From Pseudoalteromonas luteoviolacea S2607 (lineage in GTDB: Bacteria; Pseudomonadota; Gammaproteobacteria; Enterobacterales; Alteromonadaceae): 64,000 nt of DNA. Made by a program: the position numbers and the translations under genes. Positions 27,118-36,500 of this stretch are shown piece after piece; within the stretch, counting starts at the first letter, position 1; each line of letters starts with the position of its first letter. The notes beneath the pieces were generated by a model. It did not search any database. It saw only the letters and a list, made by a program, of their open reading frames with translations, and was not told the origin of the DNA. The stretch covers positions 1 through 64,000 of the forward strand of contig NZ_AUXV01000005.1 of assembly GCF_001625575.1 (NCBI RefSeq). The letters are read 5' to 3'.

Positions 27118-27132
27118 TCATAATTATTATCA
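27118..27132. promoter_or_regulatory. Fur-box-like site between DUF4920/PepSY genes and the heme-type receptor
   Basis: TCATAAT-T-ATTATCA matches the 7-1-7 Fur consensus at 13 of 14 positions. It lies 23 bp before the receptor start and could repress both divergent units when iron is plentiful. Confidence 0.78.
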
Positions 27133-27154
27133 TTTAAACTAGGTGAATAAGGAC

Positions 27155-29395
27155 ATGAAACTCACTCTTTCTGCGCTCAGTATTGGCGTTTTGGGCGCGA
27201 TCAATGCGTCTGTAAGTTATGCGCAAACAACAAAACCAAACCAAATAGACGATGTGATTGAAGTTCACGGCCACAAGTTATCTGTCATCAACAAAGACGC
27301 TGCAGGCTCGATCACTGCTATGGATAGCGAGGCGATGTCACGACGCCAGCAAGCCGAATTAGCGCAAATTTTGCGGGAAATTCCTGGTGTCGAGCTCTCA
27401 GGTAGTGTTACGCCACTTGCCACGCAACCCAGTATTCGAGGTTTATACGGCGAACGCATTCATATTTCTGTGGACAATGTAAAGCGTAAAATTGAATCTG
27501 ATGGCAATGAAAATATTACGGCAATCAACAGTTTGGGTATTGACCCAAGCCAATTAAAACAGGTGCAGGTGTTGAGAGGTGCTGATTCTCTCACTGTGGG
27601 CTCGGGGGCCATTGGTGGTAGTATTCGATTAGTAACCAAAGATGCCAGTGACTACCTAAGTGGCCAGACGGGCTTCGGTTCACAATTAACACTGACACAT
27701 CAAAGTAACTCGGACAGTAACTTCGTGTCAGGCTCGCTATTTTCTCTAAGCGACAATATGGATACTGTGCTACACATGAGTCGCGTGACCTTCTCCGACA
27801 TTGATGTCGTTGGCTCGAATGCACAGAGTACCGACGAGCAAGAAATCGATGACGTTGCGCGCTTAGATAAGATCAAAAATGACTCAGAGCGTCAAAACAT
27901 CGCGTTAAAAAATACGTGGTTTATCGGTAAAGGACATAGCGTGCAGAGCAAAGTCGACTGGTCTGAAACACGCTCTGATGATCAGCCTTATAGGTTAAAT
28001 GCCAGTTATGGGCTTGCTTATCCGACACTCAGTGAAGACTTTAACAACGACTACATTGAAGTAACGTCGACCTACGTTTATCAGCCAGATAACCGCTATA
28101 TCGATTTCGACGCACAGCTTGTGTACTCAGACAAAGATTATGAGAAACAAACGATAGGTTACATCACGCGTGGCGAGCGTAAAATTGACTTTACTCGTCA
28201 CAAACAAGGCGGCACCAAGCGTTATGGAGTAAGGCTGGCTAACCTGTTTGACTTGAGCCACGACTTTGACCATCAAGTTGCAGTGGAACTCAATTATGAC
28301 TACGAAGAGTTTAGCCAATCCGAGTTTGCGCCAGATGAAGGTGTCACTACGAAGTATGGTGACAGCGATGCCCATAACCTGTCACTGTCAGTGATAGATC
28401 AGGTGTCATTGTTGAACGACAAGCTTTTAATGACAGCGGGCGTTCGCTATGACAGCTACAAGCGCAGTAATGATCTCTATACGCAGTTTGCTGAGCATGA
28501 CGACGGTGAGCTGTCCAATGAGCTTGGTCTGACCTTCAAAGCTACCCAACACATTAATATATATGCAAAATATAGCGAAGCATTCCGTGCTCCTTCGGCG
28601 CAAGAGCTATACAAAAAAGATGAGTGGCGCTGTCATATCGGCGGCAAGTTTTGCTATTACGAGCCTCAGCCGGACTTAAAGCCAGAGGAGTCTGAAAACC
28701 TAGAAGGTGGCTTTGGTGTCTTTGTGGATGAAATGAATTGGGGCGACTCCTTTGAGCTAAAAGTGATTTACTTTGACAATGAGATTATCAACTTTATCGA
28801 TAACGTGCCCTTTATGTACTATTACGATAGCAGTGGTGAAAAGCAGCAGGGCTCACCTGGGCCAGAGCCTGCCAATGGGGTGCCGGTTGCGACGCATCGG
28901 GATTACAGTGCAAAGAACATCGGCAAGCTGATCAGTCGCGGTTGGGAAGTTGAAATGCACTATGAACTGGGCAAGTTCTCCAGTTACGTTGGCTACTCAA
29001 CTATCAACATGGATGCGTATGGGGTACCAAACTTTTTCCTCGGCACAGTTGATACCAATAAGCAGCCATACTCTGAGGCGCCAGCAGATAAGCTCAATCT
29101 CAGCCTGCAATATCAGGTACTGGATAACTTGGACTTGGGTGCACAAATGCTGGCTTATCGCGCTCAACGACGGTTGACTGAATTTTACCTAAGTCGAGGC
29201 TATGGTACTGACTCCTATCAGCTTTTTAATCTCACGGCGAAGTATCAAGGTACGGGTAGTTTATCCGAGTTAGTGGTTCGAGCAGGTATCGATAATCTAA
29301 CCGATGAGCGCTATGTTCGTGCACCAGCAGGAGAGGCGAGCGATCCTAGTGAGCTTGGTCGTAATTATAAACTGACTCTAAGTTATACGTTCTGA
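27155..29395 (+). CDS. TonB-dependent heme/hemoglobin-type receptor
   Basis: This 746-aa outer-membrane receptor has a signal peptide of about 24 residues ending in SYAQ and a TonB-box-like IDDVIEVHG. The plug contains IRGLYGERIHISVDNVKR and QVQVLRGADSLTVGSGAIGG. The barrel carries FRAPSAQELY followed by QPDLKPE, which resembles the FRAP/NPDL pair of heme receptors, and two cysteines (CHIGGKFC) in the same loop. It ends in LTLSYTF with a terminal Phe. ATG 27155 uses AGGTG nine bases upstream; a GTG at 27143 is possible. Fur control is likely from the adjacent box. Heme specificity is inferred from motifs. Confidence 0.88.
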   Translation: MKLTLSALSIGVLGAINASVSYAQTTKPNQIDDVIEVHGHKLSVINKDAAGSITAMDSEAMSRRQQAELAQILREIPGVELSGSVTPLATQPSIRGLYGERIHISVDNVKRKIESDGNENITAINSLGIDPSQLKQVQVLRGADSLTVGSGAIGGSIRLVTKDASDYLSGQTGFGSQLTLTHQSNSDSNFVSGSLFSLSDNMDTVLHMSRVTFSDIDVVGSNAQSTDEQEIDDVARLDKIKNDSERQNIALKNTWFIGKGHSVQSKVDWSETRSDDQPYRLNASYGLAYPTLSEDFNNDYIEVTSTYVYQPDNRYIDFDAQLVYSDKDYEKQTIGYITRGERKIDFTRHKQGGTKRYGVRLANLFDLSHDFDHQVAVELNYDYEEFSQSEFAPDEGVTTKYGDSDAHNLSLSVIDQVSLLNDKLLMTAGVRYDSYKRSNDLYTQFAEHDDGELSNELGLTFKATQHINIYAKYSEAFRAPSAQELYKKDEWRCHIGGKFCYYEPQPDLKPEESENLEGGFGVFVDEMNWGDSFELKVIYFDNEIINFIDNVPFMYYYDSSGEKQQGSPGPEPANGVPVATHRDYSAKNIGKLISRGWEVEMHYELGKFSSYVGYSTINMDAYGVPNFFLGTVDTNKQPYSEAPADKLNLSLQYQVLDNLDLGAQMLAYRAQRRLTEFYLSRGYGTDSYQLFNLTAKYQGTGSLSELVVRAGIDNLTDERYVRAPAGEASDPSELGRNYKLTLSYTF

Positions 29396-29405
29396 TAATA
29401 AAAAT

Positions 29406-29431
29406 CCCACACATGCAATGAAATGTGTGGG
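29406..29431 (+). terminator. hairpin after the heme-type receptor gene
   Basis: A 9-bp stem cccacacat/atgtgtggg (29406-29414 with 29423-29431) with an 8-nt loop lies 11 bp after the stop codon and is followed by taattt. It is a probable Rho-independent terminator. Confidence 0.7.
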
Positions 29432-29511
29432 TAATTTCCTGCCCAATTAAACATAAATGCAACAATTAGCCACAAAAAATAAAATAATGCAAAGATAAAT
29501 ACATTTGAAAA

Positions 29512-29526
29512 TGATAATTGTTTCTA
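29512..29526. promoter_or_regulatory. weaker Fur-box-like site before the lipoprotein/TonB/peroxidase operon
   Basis: TGATAAT-T-GTTTCTA keeps the full left half-site and matches the 7-1-7 consensus at about 10 of 14 positions. It is 38 bp before the lipoprotein start codon. Overlapping registers also fit partly. Confidence 0.5.
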
Positions 29527-29563
29527 TTAGGATCTGCGCGTATTTTTTATTCAGGACCTAACT

Positions 29564-32344
29564 ATGAAGTTGAAATTTTTATCAGTAACAATTGCCGCGT
29601 TGTTGGCAACCGGGTGTGGTTCAAGTGGCTCAGACAGTAATTCAGCGCCTACTTTTTCAAGTCAAAACTACACAGTTTCTTTGCAAGAAGACAGCACACA
29701 AAGCTTGACCATATCGGCGACTGATAAAGAGCAGCAGTCTTTAACGTATGCTTTGGCCAATGCGCCAGCGCACGGGATTGTTGAAGTAAATGCACAGAGT
29801 GGTGCGATAAAATATACACCAGAAGCAAACTATCATGGTGAAGACAGTTTTAAAATCTCTGTCAGTGACGGTCAAAATACCACGCAGACAACAGTGAGTG
29901 TGACTGTCAGTCCTGTAAATGACTTGCCTGTCATCGAGCAGGATAAGTTACAAGTGCTTGGTGGGGAGACTAAAGTCGGCCAATTAAACGCAAGTGATGT
30001 GGATGGAGATAGCCTCACGTACAGCATCAAAACGGCACCGAAAAATGGTGAATTAGTGGTTGATGCACAAACCGGTGCAGTCACGTACACACCAGCACAA
30101 TTATCGGCGGCAACTGACAGCGTTGTGGTTGTCGTAACAGATGCACAGGGTGGCAGTGTCGAAAAAGAGTTAGAGATCACATTGGGTCTAACAAGTAACA
30201 CGGACCGTGCGTATTACTATTTTGCCAGTGATGAGTCGCACTTAAACAAGGCACAAGTGCAGGCAGAAAAGCTCAGTAGCGACATCAACAAAGGGCAGGT
30301 TTATTCAAATATTGCACGAGGTTTTGCAATTGCTGGATTAGAGAACGAAGTGGACAAAGCCCTTTCTGAAGACAATATAACGCAGTCTCAAGATTTAGCT
30401 TGGGCTAAGTTGTATGTGGCAAATGCGTATATTGAGCAAGGTAAGCTTGATGCAGCCAATACATTGAGACAATCAGCTAACCAGCTTTACACGGAATATA
30501 TGGCCTCTAAAGGGATTACAAACTTTTATGGTGAGGACCAAAGCTTTTACACTACGTTGGCGTATTCTTATCAGCGCTCTGGCCAACAGGAACTCGCTGA
30601 TCAGGCGTATAACATTCTAGATATCGCGTTTTCTTCTGTGATTGCGGGTAACTCTACAGCAGCCATGCGCACTTACTTTTCATTTTCAGATCATGCCGGT
30701 GATCTCGTTAGCACATGGCAAAGTAGCCTGAACGACACTGACAGGCAAGCTGCGAATGGGCAGCTAGAAAGGCTTTATCGTTATGCACTACAGATGCCTG
30801 TTAGCTATGCTAGAAACAACCTAAACGGCAATGAAGGCAAGCCTTACCACTCAATATTACAAGTGGCTTTGGCTTTTGTGATTGACCATTACACAAACCT
30901 CAACGAATTTGAAAAAGCCAAACCAATTTTGGCGAAAATGTTGTCGCTATACGGCATTGTGGGGTATGACGAAAACCATGTTTTAGAGGGTGATGAGTAT
31001 GCCGATGTCACGATGGACGAATATCCGTTTGGCTTGATCGATGCCATTCCTCGCTTTGTTTTGCTCTATCCAGAAAAAGATGTGAATCTGTTATTGGGTA
31101 AGTTTGAGACCACAGATTGGAAGTATGGCTGGGCTAAAGATCAGGCTGATGGCGCTGCTGTGTTGGCTAAAGTAAGAAACAGCGAAGATAAACTGGCTGT
31201 GTTAGCGGAGCTGCTTAAAAACGAGCAAGGACGTGAAATGCGCGCCTTATTTGTTGACTTGATTTCATACAATATCAATAGTCCGGGTGCGGCAATTTAC
31301 ATCAAAGAGCAAGGGTTTTACTCGGATGCTGCGGCCTACTTAAAAGCGGGGTTAGACATTTTAAGTAGCGATGAGTATCTGCAAGCAAACAAACACTCGA
31401 CCGCGCTTACGACGGGTGCCACAGGGTGCGAAACAATCATCGGTCAGTATCTCAGTATTGCTCAGTTAACAGGGGATACACAGTACAAGACTGCGGCACA
31501 GTCTGCATTGCTAACGTGTCACACAATCGCATCTGAGTTGTATGTGACAGACACAGACATTGAGCTTGATGACCGCATTGATGCAAAGATTAATCTACTA
31601 CCATACTATGGCGAATTTGCGTTGGCAGGTGAGCAAACAGCGATGCTGAAGTTATTGGATGCGGAGATTGCACAAGCGCAAGACGATGAAGCGAGCAAGT
31701 ACATGCTACGTGTAGCTAGAGCACTTGCTGCTGGTAAACAATTAACGGCGAGCTTAGTTTACTTTGAGCAAGCTATTGCGCGCATTAAAAAGTTTGATGC
31801 CACGTTAGATGCGAGTTTACGCTTTACGTTAACTTACGAAGCATTTGATTACCTCCGCACGAAAGGATCAGAAGTTGGTTATTTAGGCGAAATTGAACAG
31901 TTAGCTGGCATGCATGCTGATTATCCGGCGACTATCCAAAAAGCGCGCAACGCATGGACGAGCCTAATCAACGCGCATATTGATGACCTAGAGGAGACTC
32001 TTGAGCAACAGCGTATCATTGCATTGACAAACTTCTCTTCACAACTGGTGCGCTTGGCACAGCCTGAACGTGCACTTGAACTGTCTGAACATGCGATACT
32101 GGGTGATGTGGAGCGTGACGGTATTCTTACTAGCGTGTCCCTGCATTATGCAACTCAAGATGCGTTTAAGCACTCTGCGATTGCACATGTAGACACCGAC
32201 GGTGACGGGCTGGTTAACTTCTTTGCAGAACATGCGACGCAAGAGATGATAACAGCATCTGGCCTAATGCTGGACACGGATAGTGACAATGATGGCGTAG
32301 AAGACGCGCAAGATACTTACCCATTAGACAGCAAGCGCCAATAA
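29564..32344 (+). CDS. large lipoprotein with cadherin-like repeats, helical-repeat domain and Ca-binding tail
   Basis: This encodes 926 aa. A lipoprotein signal ends in LLATGC with lipidated C18. Two cadherin-like/Ig repeats follow (about 25-210; DSFKISVSDGQNTT, then VNDLPVIEQD). Residues about 215-870 are alpha-helical with TPR-like pairs (AKLYVANAYIEQGKLDAANT, then LAYSYQRSGQQELADQAY). The C-terminus has two calcium-binding DxDxDG-type motifs, DTDGDGLVNFF and DTDSDNDGVEDAQD, as in thrombospondin type 3 repeats. The stop overlaps the TonB receptor start (TAATG), so the pair is coupled. A surface-exposed partner of the receptor that captures a substrate is plausible, by analogy with SusD-like helical lipoproteins, but this is not a SusD homologue that I recognise. 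Confidence 0.82.
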   Translation: MKLKFLSVTIAALLATGCGSSGSDSNSAPTFSSQNYTVSLQEDSTQSLTISATDKEQQSLTYALANAPAHGIVEVNAQSGAIKYTPEANYHGEDSFKISVSDGQNTTQTTVSVTVSPVNDLPVIEQDKLQVLGGETKVGQLNASDVDGDSLTYSIKTAPKNGELVVDAQTGAVTYTPAQLSAATDSVVVVVTDAQGGSVEKELEITLGLTSNTDRAYYYFASDESHLNKAQVQAEKLSSDINKGQVYSNIARGFAIAGLENEVDKALSEDNITQSQDLAWAKLYVANAYIEQGKLDAANTLRQSANQLYTEYMASKGITNFYGEDQSFYTTLAYSYQRSGQQELADQAYNILDIAFSSVIAGNSTAAMRTYFSFSDHAGDLVSTWQSSLNDTDRQAANGQLERLYRYALQMPVSYARNNLNGNEGKPYHSILQVALAFVIDHYTNLNEFEKAKPILAKMLSLYGIVGYDENHVLEGDEYADVTMDEYPFGLIDAIPRFVLLYPEKDVNLLLGKFETTDWKYGWAKDQADGAAVLAKVRNSEDKLAVLAELLKNEQGREMRALFVDLISYNINSPGAAIYIKEQGFYSDAAAYLKAGLDILSSDEYLQANKHSTALTTGATGCETIIGQYLSIAQLTGDTQYKTAAQSALLTCHTIASELYVTDTDIELDDRIDAKINLLPYYGEFALAGEQTAMLKLLDAEIAQAQDDEASKYMLRVARALAAGKQLTASLVYFEQAIARIKKFDATLDASLRFTLTYEAFDYLRTKGSEVGYLGEIEQLAGMHADYPATIQKARNAWTSLINAHIDDLEETLEQQRIIALTNFSSQLVRLAQPERALELSEHAILGDVERDGILTSVSLHYATQDAFKHSAIAHVDTDGDGLVNFFAEHATQEMITASGLMLDTDSDNDGVEDAQDTYPLDSKRQ

Positions 32345-35073
32345 TGAAGGTATTTACACCAACAAGGGCTGGCAGCTTGCTGCTGCCCTTCATATCCGGA
32401 TTTGCATCAGCACAAAACGAACCTCTAGCTGGTACAGCGCTGCAAGAGCAAAAAGAAGCGGAAACGCTGATTGAGGACAGCCGTTACATCGCTTGTAAGG
32501 ACGATGCACAGCGGTGTCGCCGCGACTACATTGAGCAAATTGAAGTAAGGGGTGATAAGCCGAACCCCATATCGATTTCAAGTGAAGGTTCATATACCTT
32601 GGATAGTCAGCTGCTGAGAGATTATCGATCGGGTAACGGCAATCTAACCGATATCTTGGGAATTTTACCTGGGGTGCAATACTCAGAGGCGATGTTAGGT
32701 GCGGAGCAGTTGAGTAATATTCGCCCAGCGGAGGTATCCCTGTCGGGGGCTGGTGGGCGAGAGTCCGGATACTTTATTGATGGAGTAAACAATAACTCAC
32801 TACTCGGTAATGAGCAGAACAGCGAAAATCGCAATTATTTACAAGATGTTATGGGTCATAGTCAAGAGACGTTTGTGAATCTGGATCTGGTGGACAGTAT
32901 TGAAGTGTTTGATAGCAATATTCCGGCTCGATATGGCCAGTTTAGTGGTGGTGTTGTAGAAGCGGATACTGTGAAAGCCGGGGATGATTTGCAATTTGGT
33001 CTCTCGTTTAGAGGAACCAACAAGTCTGCAGTTGAATATAAACGGTTTTACTCTCCTTGGTACGACGGCCAAGATGTGTTGTCAGAGCCAGATTTCAAAA
33101 AACACAATATTGGTGCATATGTAAAAGCACCGATAGGCTCGGATACTAGTCTGGTCGCGCAATTCAATATGTTGGAATCGCAGGAGACTTTATTCCAATT
33201 AGGGCGTTTGCGATTGCAAAAACAAACGAACTATAACGGCTTCATAAAACTTGACCATGCCTTGACCGCCAATGATGATTTAACGGTCAGTGCCAGTTAC
33301 TCACCGTTTAAAGGGGAGTACTTCAGCGAAAACGCCGTCAATAGTGACTATATTGTTGACGGAGGAGGCTACAACCTCAATTTAAAATGGTCGGCACAGC
33401 GCAGCTGGGGCACGATGGATTCTCAACTGAACTGGCGAGCCAGCGAGAATAATAAAGATACGGCACCTTATTGGTTTGCATGGACCAGTCTGCCTGGTAA
33501 GTCTTGGGGCGGTGAATTGGGTTATGAGTCTAGCCTAGAGGGCGGCTTTGGCGATATTGAAAAATCTCAACATACACTGTCGTTTAGTCAAGACTATGAA
33601 TTTGATTATGGTTCCGTACTTGGCAGTGCATTGAGTTGGCAACTTGGCTTTGAACTTAAGCAGCAATTTGCACAGTTTAACCGCCTCGAAGAAGCCATTA
33701 TATACAATGGTGCAGTGGTGCGCCCTGAAGTAAATTGTTCTGGCTACACCATTGATTGTGTTGAAACGCAATACAGGGTTCCTGTATCTCAACTTGAAGC
33801 GCAATTGGGCCGTAAGCTCGATTTAACGCAGCCTGAGGATATACTGCTACTGAGCAATAATGTAATGCAGAGTGGGCAATTTTTCGCGTATAGAGAGTTG
33901 AACCCCAAGGGTGATGCCAGTGCGCGAATTAATAATCTCAGCGCATATGCGGAAGGCCAGTGGCAATGGCGAGATTTAACAATCACTGTCGGTGGCCGTT
34001 ATGATTACAACGACTTTGTTAAAAACCACAACTTTGCGCCGCGTTTTCGTGGTAATTGGTCGGTATTTTCTGATCAAGGGCAGTGGGTCTTTGGTGCTAA
34101 CCGGTATTACAGCCAAGATCAGTTAGATTACAAGCTCAATGAAGCAAAGCAGCCTAGCCATTTTGAGGTAAGACATTTACAGAATGGTCGTTTGTCGCAG
34201 TGGTTGCCCTCGAAAGTGTCACGGGGCTTTGTTTATCAATATGGCAGCATTCGAACACCGTATACAGATGAGTTGGCACTAGCTTATCGCCACCAGTTAT
34301 TAGGTGGCACGTTGGAACTGAAGTGGCTTAATCGCTTTGGCCGAGATGGAATTAACCGTATACAAGGCCATAATGAAGTAGGTCAAGCGACGTTATTTGC
34401 TGGCAACGAGGGCGCGTATCGCTATAAAAGACTGAGTGCATCATGGATGGCCAGATATGATAACCAACACATAGAAATTAACTTGTCTAAAGTCAGTAAT
34501 GAAATCGACCCGGTTTCTTTTGATGGAGATCCAACCCTGTCCGTAGGTGGCGAAAAAAAAGTGGCCAATGACGCCTTTGATAGTGATGAATTGGCTTTTT
34601 TAGCGGTAGAAAGAGTGACTGCCAAAGAGGAAGTTGAAACTGTTTACCACTTAATGAGCCTCAATGATTTGGAGCTGCAAAAGCAAGACTTTAATCGTCC
34701 AATTATCGCCAATATCAGTTGGGGTGGTCACTTTGGCAATTGGCAGATATCTATGATGGCACGCTATAGCGCTGCACAAGATGTTATGTACAAGGCGTCG
34801 TATACGCGTAACGCAAGCCAAGCTAATAGTATTTGTGATACTTGCAGCCCGGCTCAAAAAGCCTATCCGGTTTACTTTGAACGACGCCGGCCCAGCGTCA
34901 CGACGGTCAATAGCAACATCAAGTATATGTTGCTAAATACTCAGCAGTATCAACTTAGTCTCAGTTTGGAGATTGAAAACCTATTTAATCAACGTACCTA
35001 TATCATTGCGCCCTTGTCGACCGGTATTGAAGTTGGCAGACGCTTTTGGTTAGGGGTGAAACTAGATATTTAG
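32344..35073 (+). CDS. TonB-dependent receptor, partner of the helical-repeat lipoprotein
   Basis: This 909-aa outer-membrane receptor has a short signal peptide (cleavage near FASAQ). An N-terminal stretch with two cysteines (YIACKDDAQRC) precedes IEQIEVRGDKPN, a TonB-box-like segment. The plug contains LTDILGILPGVQYSEAML, VSLSGAGGRESGYFIDGVNN and IPARYGQFSGGVVE. The barrel is long and ends in RRFWLGVKLDI. Further cysteine pairs occur in an extracellular-type region (ICDTC) and near VNCSGYTIDC. Its ATG overlaps the upstream stop, and GAGGAA directly after its own stop starts the next small gene. The ligand is not evident; the nearby Fur-like site and di-heme peroxidase suggest metal or redox chemistry. 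Confidence 0.88.
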   Translation: MKVFTPTRAGSLLLPFISGFASAQNEPLAGTALQEQKEAETLIEDSRYIACKDDAQRCRRDYIEQIEVRGDKPNPISISSEGSYTLDSQLLRDYRSGNGNLTDILGILPGVQYSEAMLGAEQLSNIRPAEVSLSGAGGRESGYFIDGVNNNSLLGNEQNSENRNYLQDVMGHSQETFVNLDLVDSIEVFDSNIPARYGQFSGGVVEADTVKAGDDLQFGLSFRGTNKSAVEYKRFYSPWYDGQDVLSEPDFKKHNIGAYVKAPIGSDTSLVAQFNMLESQETLFQLGRLRLQKQTNYNGFIKLDHALTANDDLTVSASYSPFKGEYFSENAVNSDYIVDGGGYNLNLKWSAQRSWGTMDSQLNWRASENNKDTAPYWFAWTSLPGKSWGGELGYESSLEGGFGDIEKSQHTLSFSQDYEFDYGSVLGSALSWQLGFELKQQFAQFNRLEEAIIYNGAVVRPEVNCSGYTIDCVETQYRVPVSQLEAQLGRKLDLTQPEDILLLSNNVMQSGQFFAYRELNPKGDASARINNLSAYAEGQWQWRDLTITVGGRYDYNDFVKNHNFAPRFRGNWSVFSDQGQWVFGANRYYSQDQLDYKLNEAKQPSHFEVRHLQNGRLSQWLPSKVSRGFVYQYGSIRTPYTDELALAYRHQLLGGTLELKWLNRFGRDGINRIQGHNEVGQATLFAGNEGAYRYKRLSASWMARYDNQHIEINLSKVSNEIDPVSFDGDPTLSVGGEKKVANDAFDSDELAFLAVERVTAKEEVETVYHLMSLNDLELQKQDFNRPIIANISWGGHFGNWQISMMARYSAAQDVMYKASYTRNASQANSICDTCSPAQKAYPVYFERRRPSVTTVNSNIKYMLLNTQQYQLSLSLEIENLFNQRTYIIAPLSTGIEVGRRFWLGVKLDI

Positions 35074-35083
35074 AGGAAAAAAT

Positions 35084-35311
35084 ATGTCCATTTCAATGTT
35101 AGGCGTGGCAGTTATCGCACAGCTTTGTTATCAACCAAGTGAAGATGTTCATGCAATTAAATTCGAACGTTTTGGCGAGTTGGGTAGCCAATTAAGCGAA
35201 GCGAGAAAAGAAGATACGGCCGTATGCCTTGAAGTAAGCAAACATGCCATTGAACAATTAGAAGCGCAAAAACTATTGGCCGCAGAGCCTAGAGCGCTGA
35301 GCGTCAAGTAA
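35084..35311 (+). CDS. 75-aa protein of unknown function in the TonB receptor operon
   Basis: The protein starts MSISMLGVAVIAQLCYQP, a short hydrophobic segment without a clear cleavage site, and continues as a charged, probably helical chain (residues 38-65) with cysteines at 15 and 48 and no tryptophan. GAGGAA lies six bases before the ATG and ten bases after the TonB receptor gene, so it is surely translated with the operon. I recognise no family. It could be a small accessory peptide of the receptor or a substrate of the following peroxidase. Confidence 0.65.
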   Translation: MSISMLGVAVIAQLCYQPSEDVHAIKFERFGELGSQLSEARKEDTAVCLEVSKHAIEQLEAQKLLAAEPRALSVK

Positions 35312-35331
35312 CGCAATTTATACAAGCCTTC

Positions 35332-35357
35332 GCGGTGTGCTTATTTTAGCGCACCGC
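35332..35357 (+). terminator. hairpin between the 75-aa gene and the peroxidase gene
   Basis: A 9-bp stem gcggtgtgc/gcgcaccgc with one G-T pair (35332-35340 with 35349-35357) and an 8-nt loop. No T-run follows, so it may only attenuate or protect the transcript ends. Confidence 0.45.
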
Positions 35358-35376
35358 TATCACTACTAAGTCACCT

Positions 35377-36498
35377 ATGTATCAAGTTTTTCTAATTACT
35401 TTTTGTTTGGTTGTTTCTCCAGCCGTATTTGCTGACGTAGACTTTAAAACGTTGCGAGACTGGTATCACCAAGCGCCCACAAACTGGCCAAAACCAGAGC
35501 TCAGTGAAGGTGTTGAGCACCGTGAATTGGGTCTTTTACCAAGCGTTGTTCATCCTGAGTCGAACCCGTTTAGTCGTGACAAAGCCAAGTTAGGACGACG
35601 ACTTTTTCTTGACCCCAAGCTATCTCGCTCTGGGCAGATTGCCTGTGCGAGCTGTCATGATCGCGACCTTGGCTGGGCTGATGGCAGAACCGTCTCGTTT
35701 GGTCACAACAGGCAAACGGGCAAGCGCAATGCCCCCAGTATTGAGAATGCGGCGTTTTGGCATACGCTATTTTGGGATGGACGCGCAAACAGCCTTGAGC
35801 AACAAGCGCTCATGCCTATTCAAGACCCGCTAGAAATGAACTTCACATTGCCAGAAATGGTTGCAAGACTGAATGACGATCCAGATTATGTGTCAGCATT
35901 TAAGCATGCTTTTAATACGACACCAATTAACGCTGAGCACGTGGCAAAGGCATTGGCGACATACCAGCGCACGATTGTGTCACGACGTTCTGATTTTGAT
36001 TACTTTTTACTGGCAAAAACGCAAGCAAACCCGCGTATGCAAAAGGCCTATAGTCAAAAGCTCAGCGATCAAGCGTTATGGGGGTTGCACCTTTTTAGAA
36101 CTAAAGCTCGATGTATGAACTGCCACAATGGTCCATTGCTTAGTGACAATGGCTTTCACAATATTGGGTTGACCTACTATAAGCGCGAGTATGAAGATTT
36201 AGGGCGCTATTTGGTAACGGGCAAAGCAAGTGATGTAGGGAAGTTTAAAACGCCTAGTTTGCGCGGTGTTATGAATAGCAAACCTTGGATGCATAATGGG
36301 CTGTTAGCAGACATGGAAGGCGTGATGGCAATCTATAACGCGGGGGGCTTTCGTTTTAGTGGAGATCCTGAAGATCCACTCGCACCAATTACTTCGCCTT
36401 TGCTGCAACCGCTTTCTTTAACTCAAAAAGAGCGACAAGCGCTGGTGGCATTTATGGAAGCGCTCACCCCATATTCGAGTGCAGGTATCGTGCGCTAA
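35377..36498 (+). CDS. periplasmic di-heme cytochrome c peroxidase / MauG-like protein
   Basis: This encodes 373 aa with a signal peptide of about 19 residues. Two heme-c sites are visible: C90-A-S-C93-H94 and C246-M-N-C249-H250. W99 in DLGWADG occupies the position of the inter-heme tryptophan of this family, and RNAPS and FWDGRA are conserved family blocks. Such enzymes reduce hydrogen peroxide or, in MauG and MbnH, oxidise tryptophan of a partner protein. The place behind a TonB receptor and a small protein favours a specialised role. A hairpin precedes the gene, so it may be expressed less than the genes before it. It converges with the DUF454 gene with a 2-bp gap. Confidence 0.9.
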   Translation: MYQVFLITFCLVVSPAVFADVDFKTLRDWYHQAPTNWPKPELSEGVEHRELGLLPSVVHPESNPFSRDKAKLGRRLFLDPKLSRSGQIACASCHDRDLGWADGRTVSFGHNRQTGKRNAPSIENAAFWHTLFWDGRANSLEQQALMPIQDPLEMNFTLPEMVARLNDDPDYVSAFKHAFNTTPINAEHVAKALATYQRTIVSRRSDFDYFLLAKTQANPRMQKAYSQKLSDQALWGLHLFRTKARCMNCHNGPLLSDNGFHNIGLTYYKREYEDLGRYLVTGKASDVGKFKTPSLRGVMNSKPWMHNGLLADMEGVMAIYNAGGFRFSGDPEDPLAPITSPLLQPLSLTQKERQALVAFMEALTPYSSAGIVR

Positions 36499-36500
36499 AT

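Noticed and set aside
29500..29563. A second small gene between the heme-type receptor and the lipoprotein operon
   Set aside because: The 168-bp spacer holds a terminator, a Fur-like site and the promoter, with no frame of usable length.
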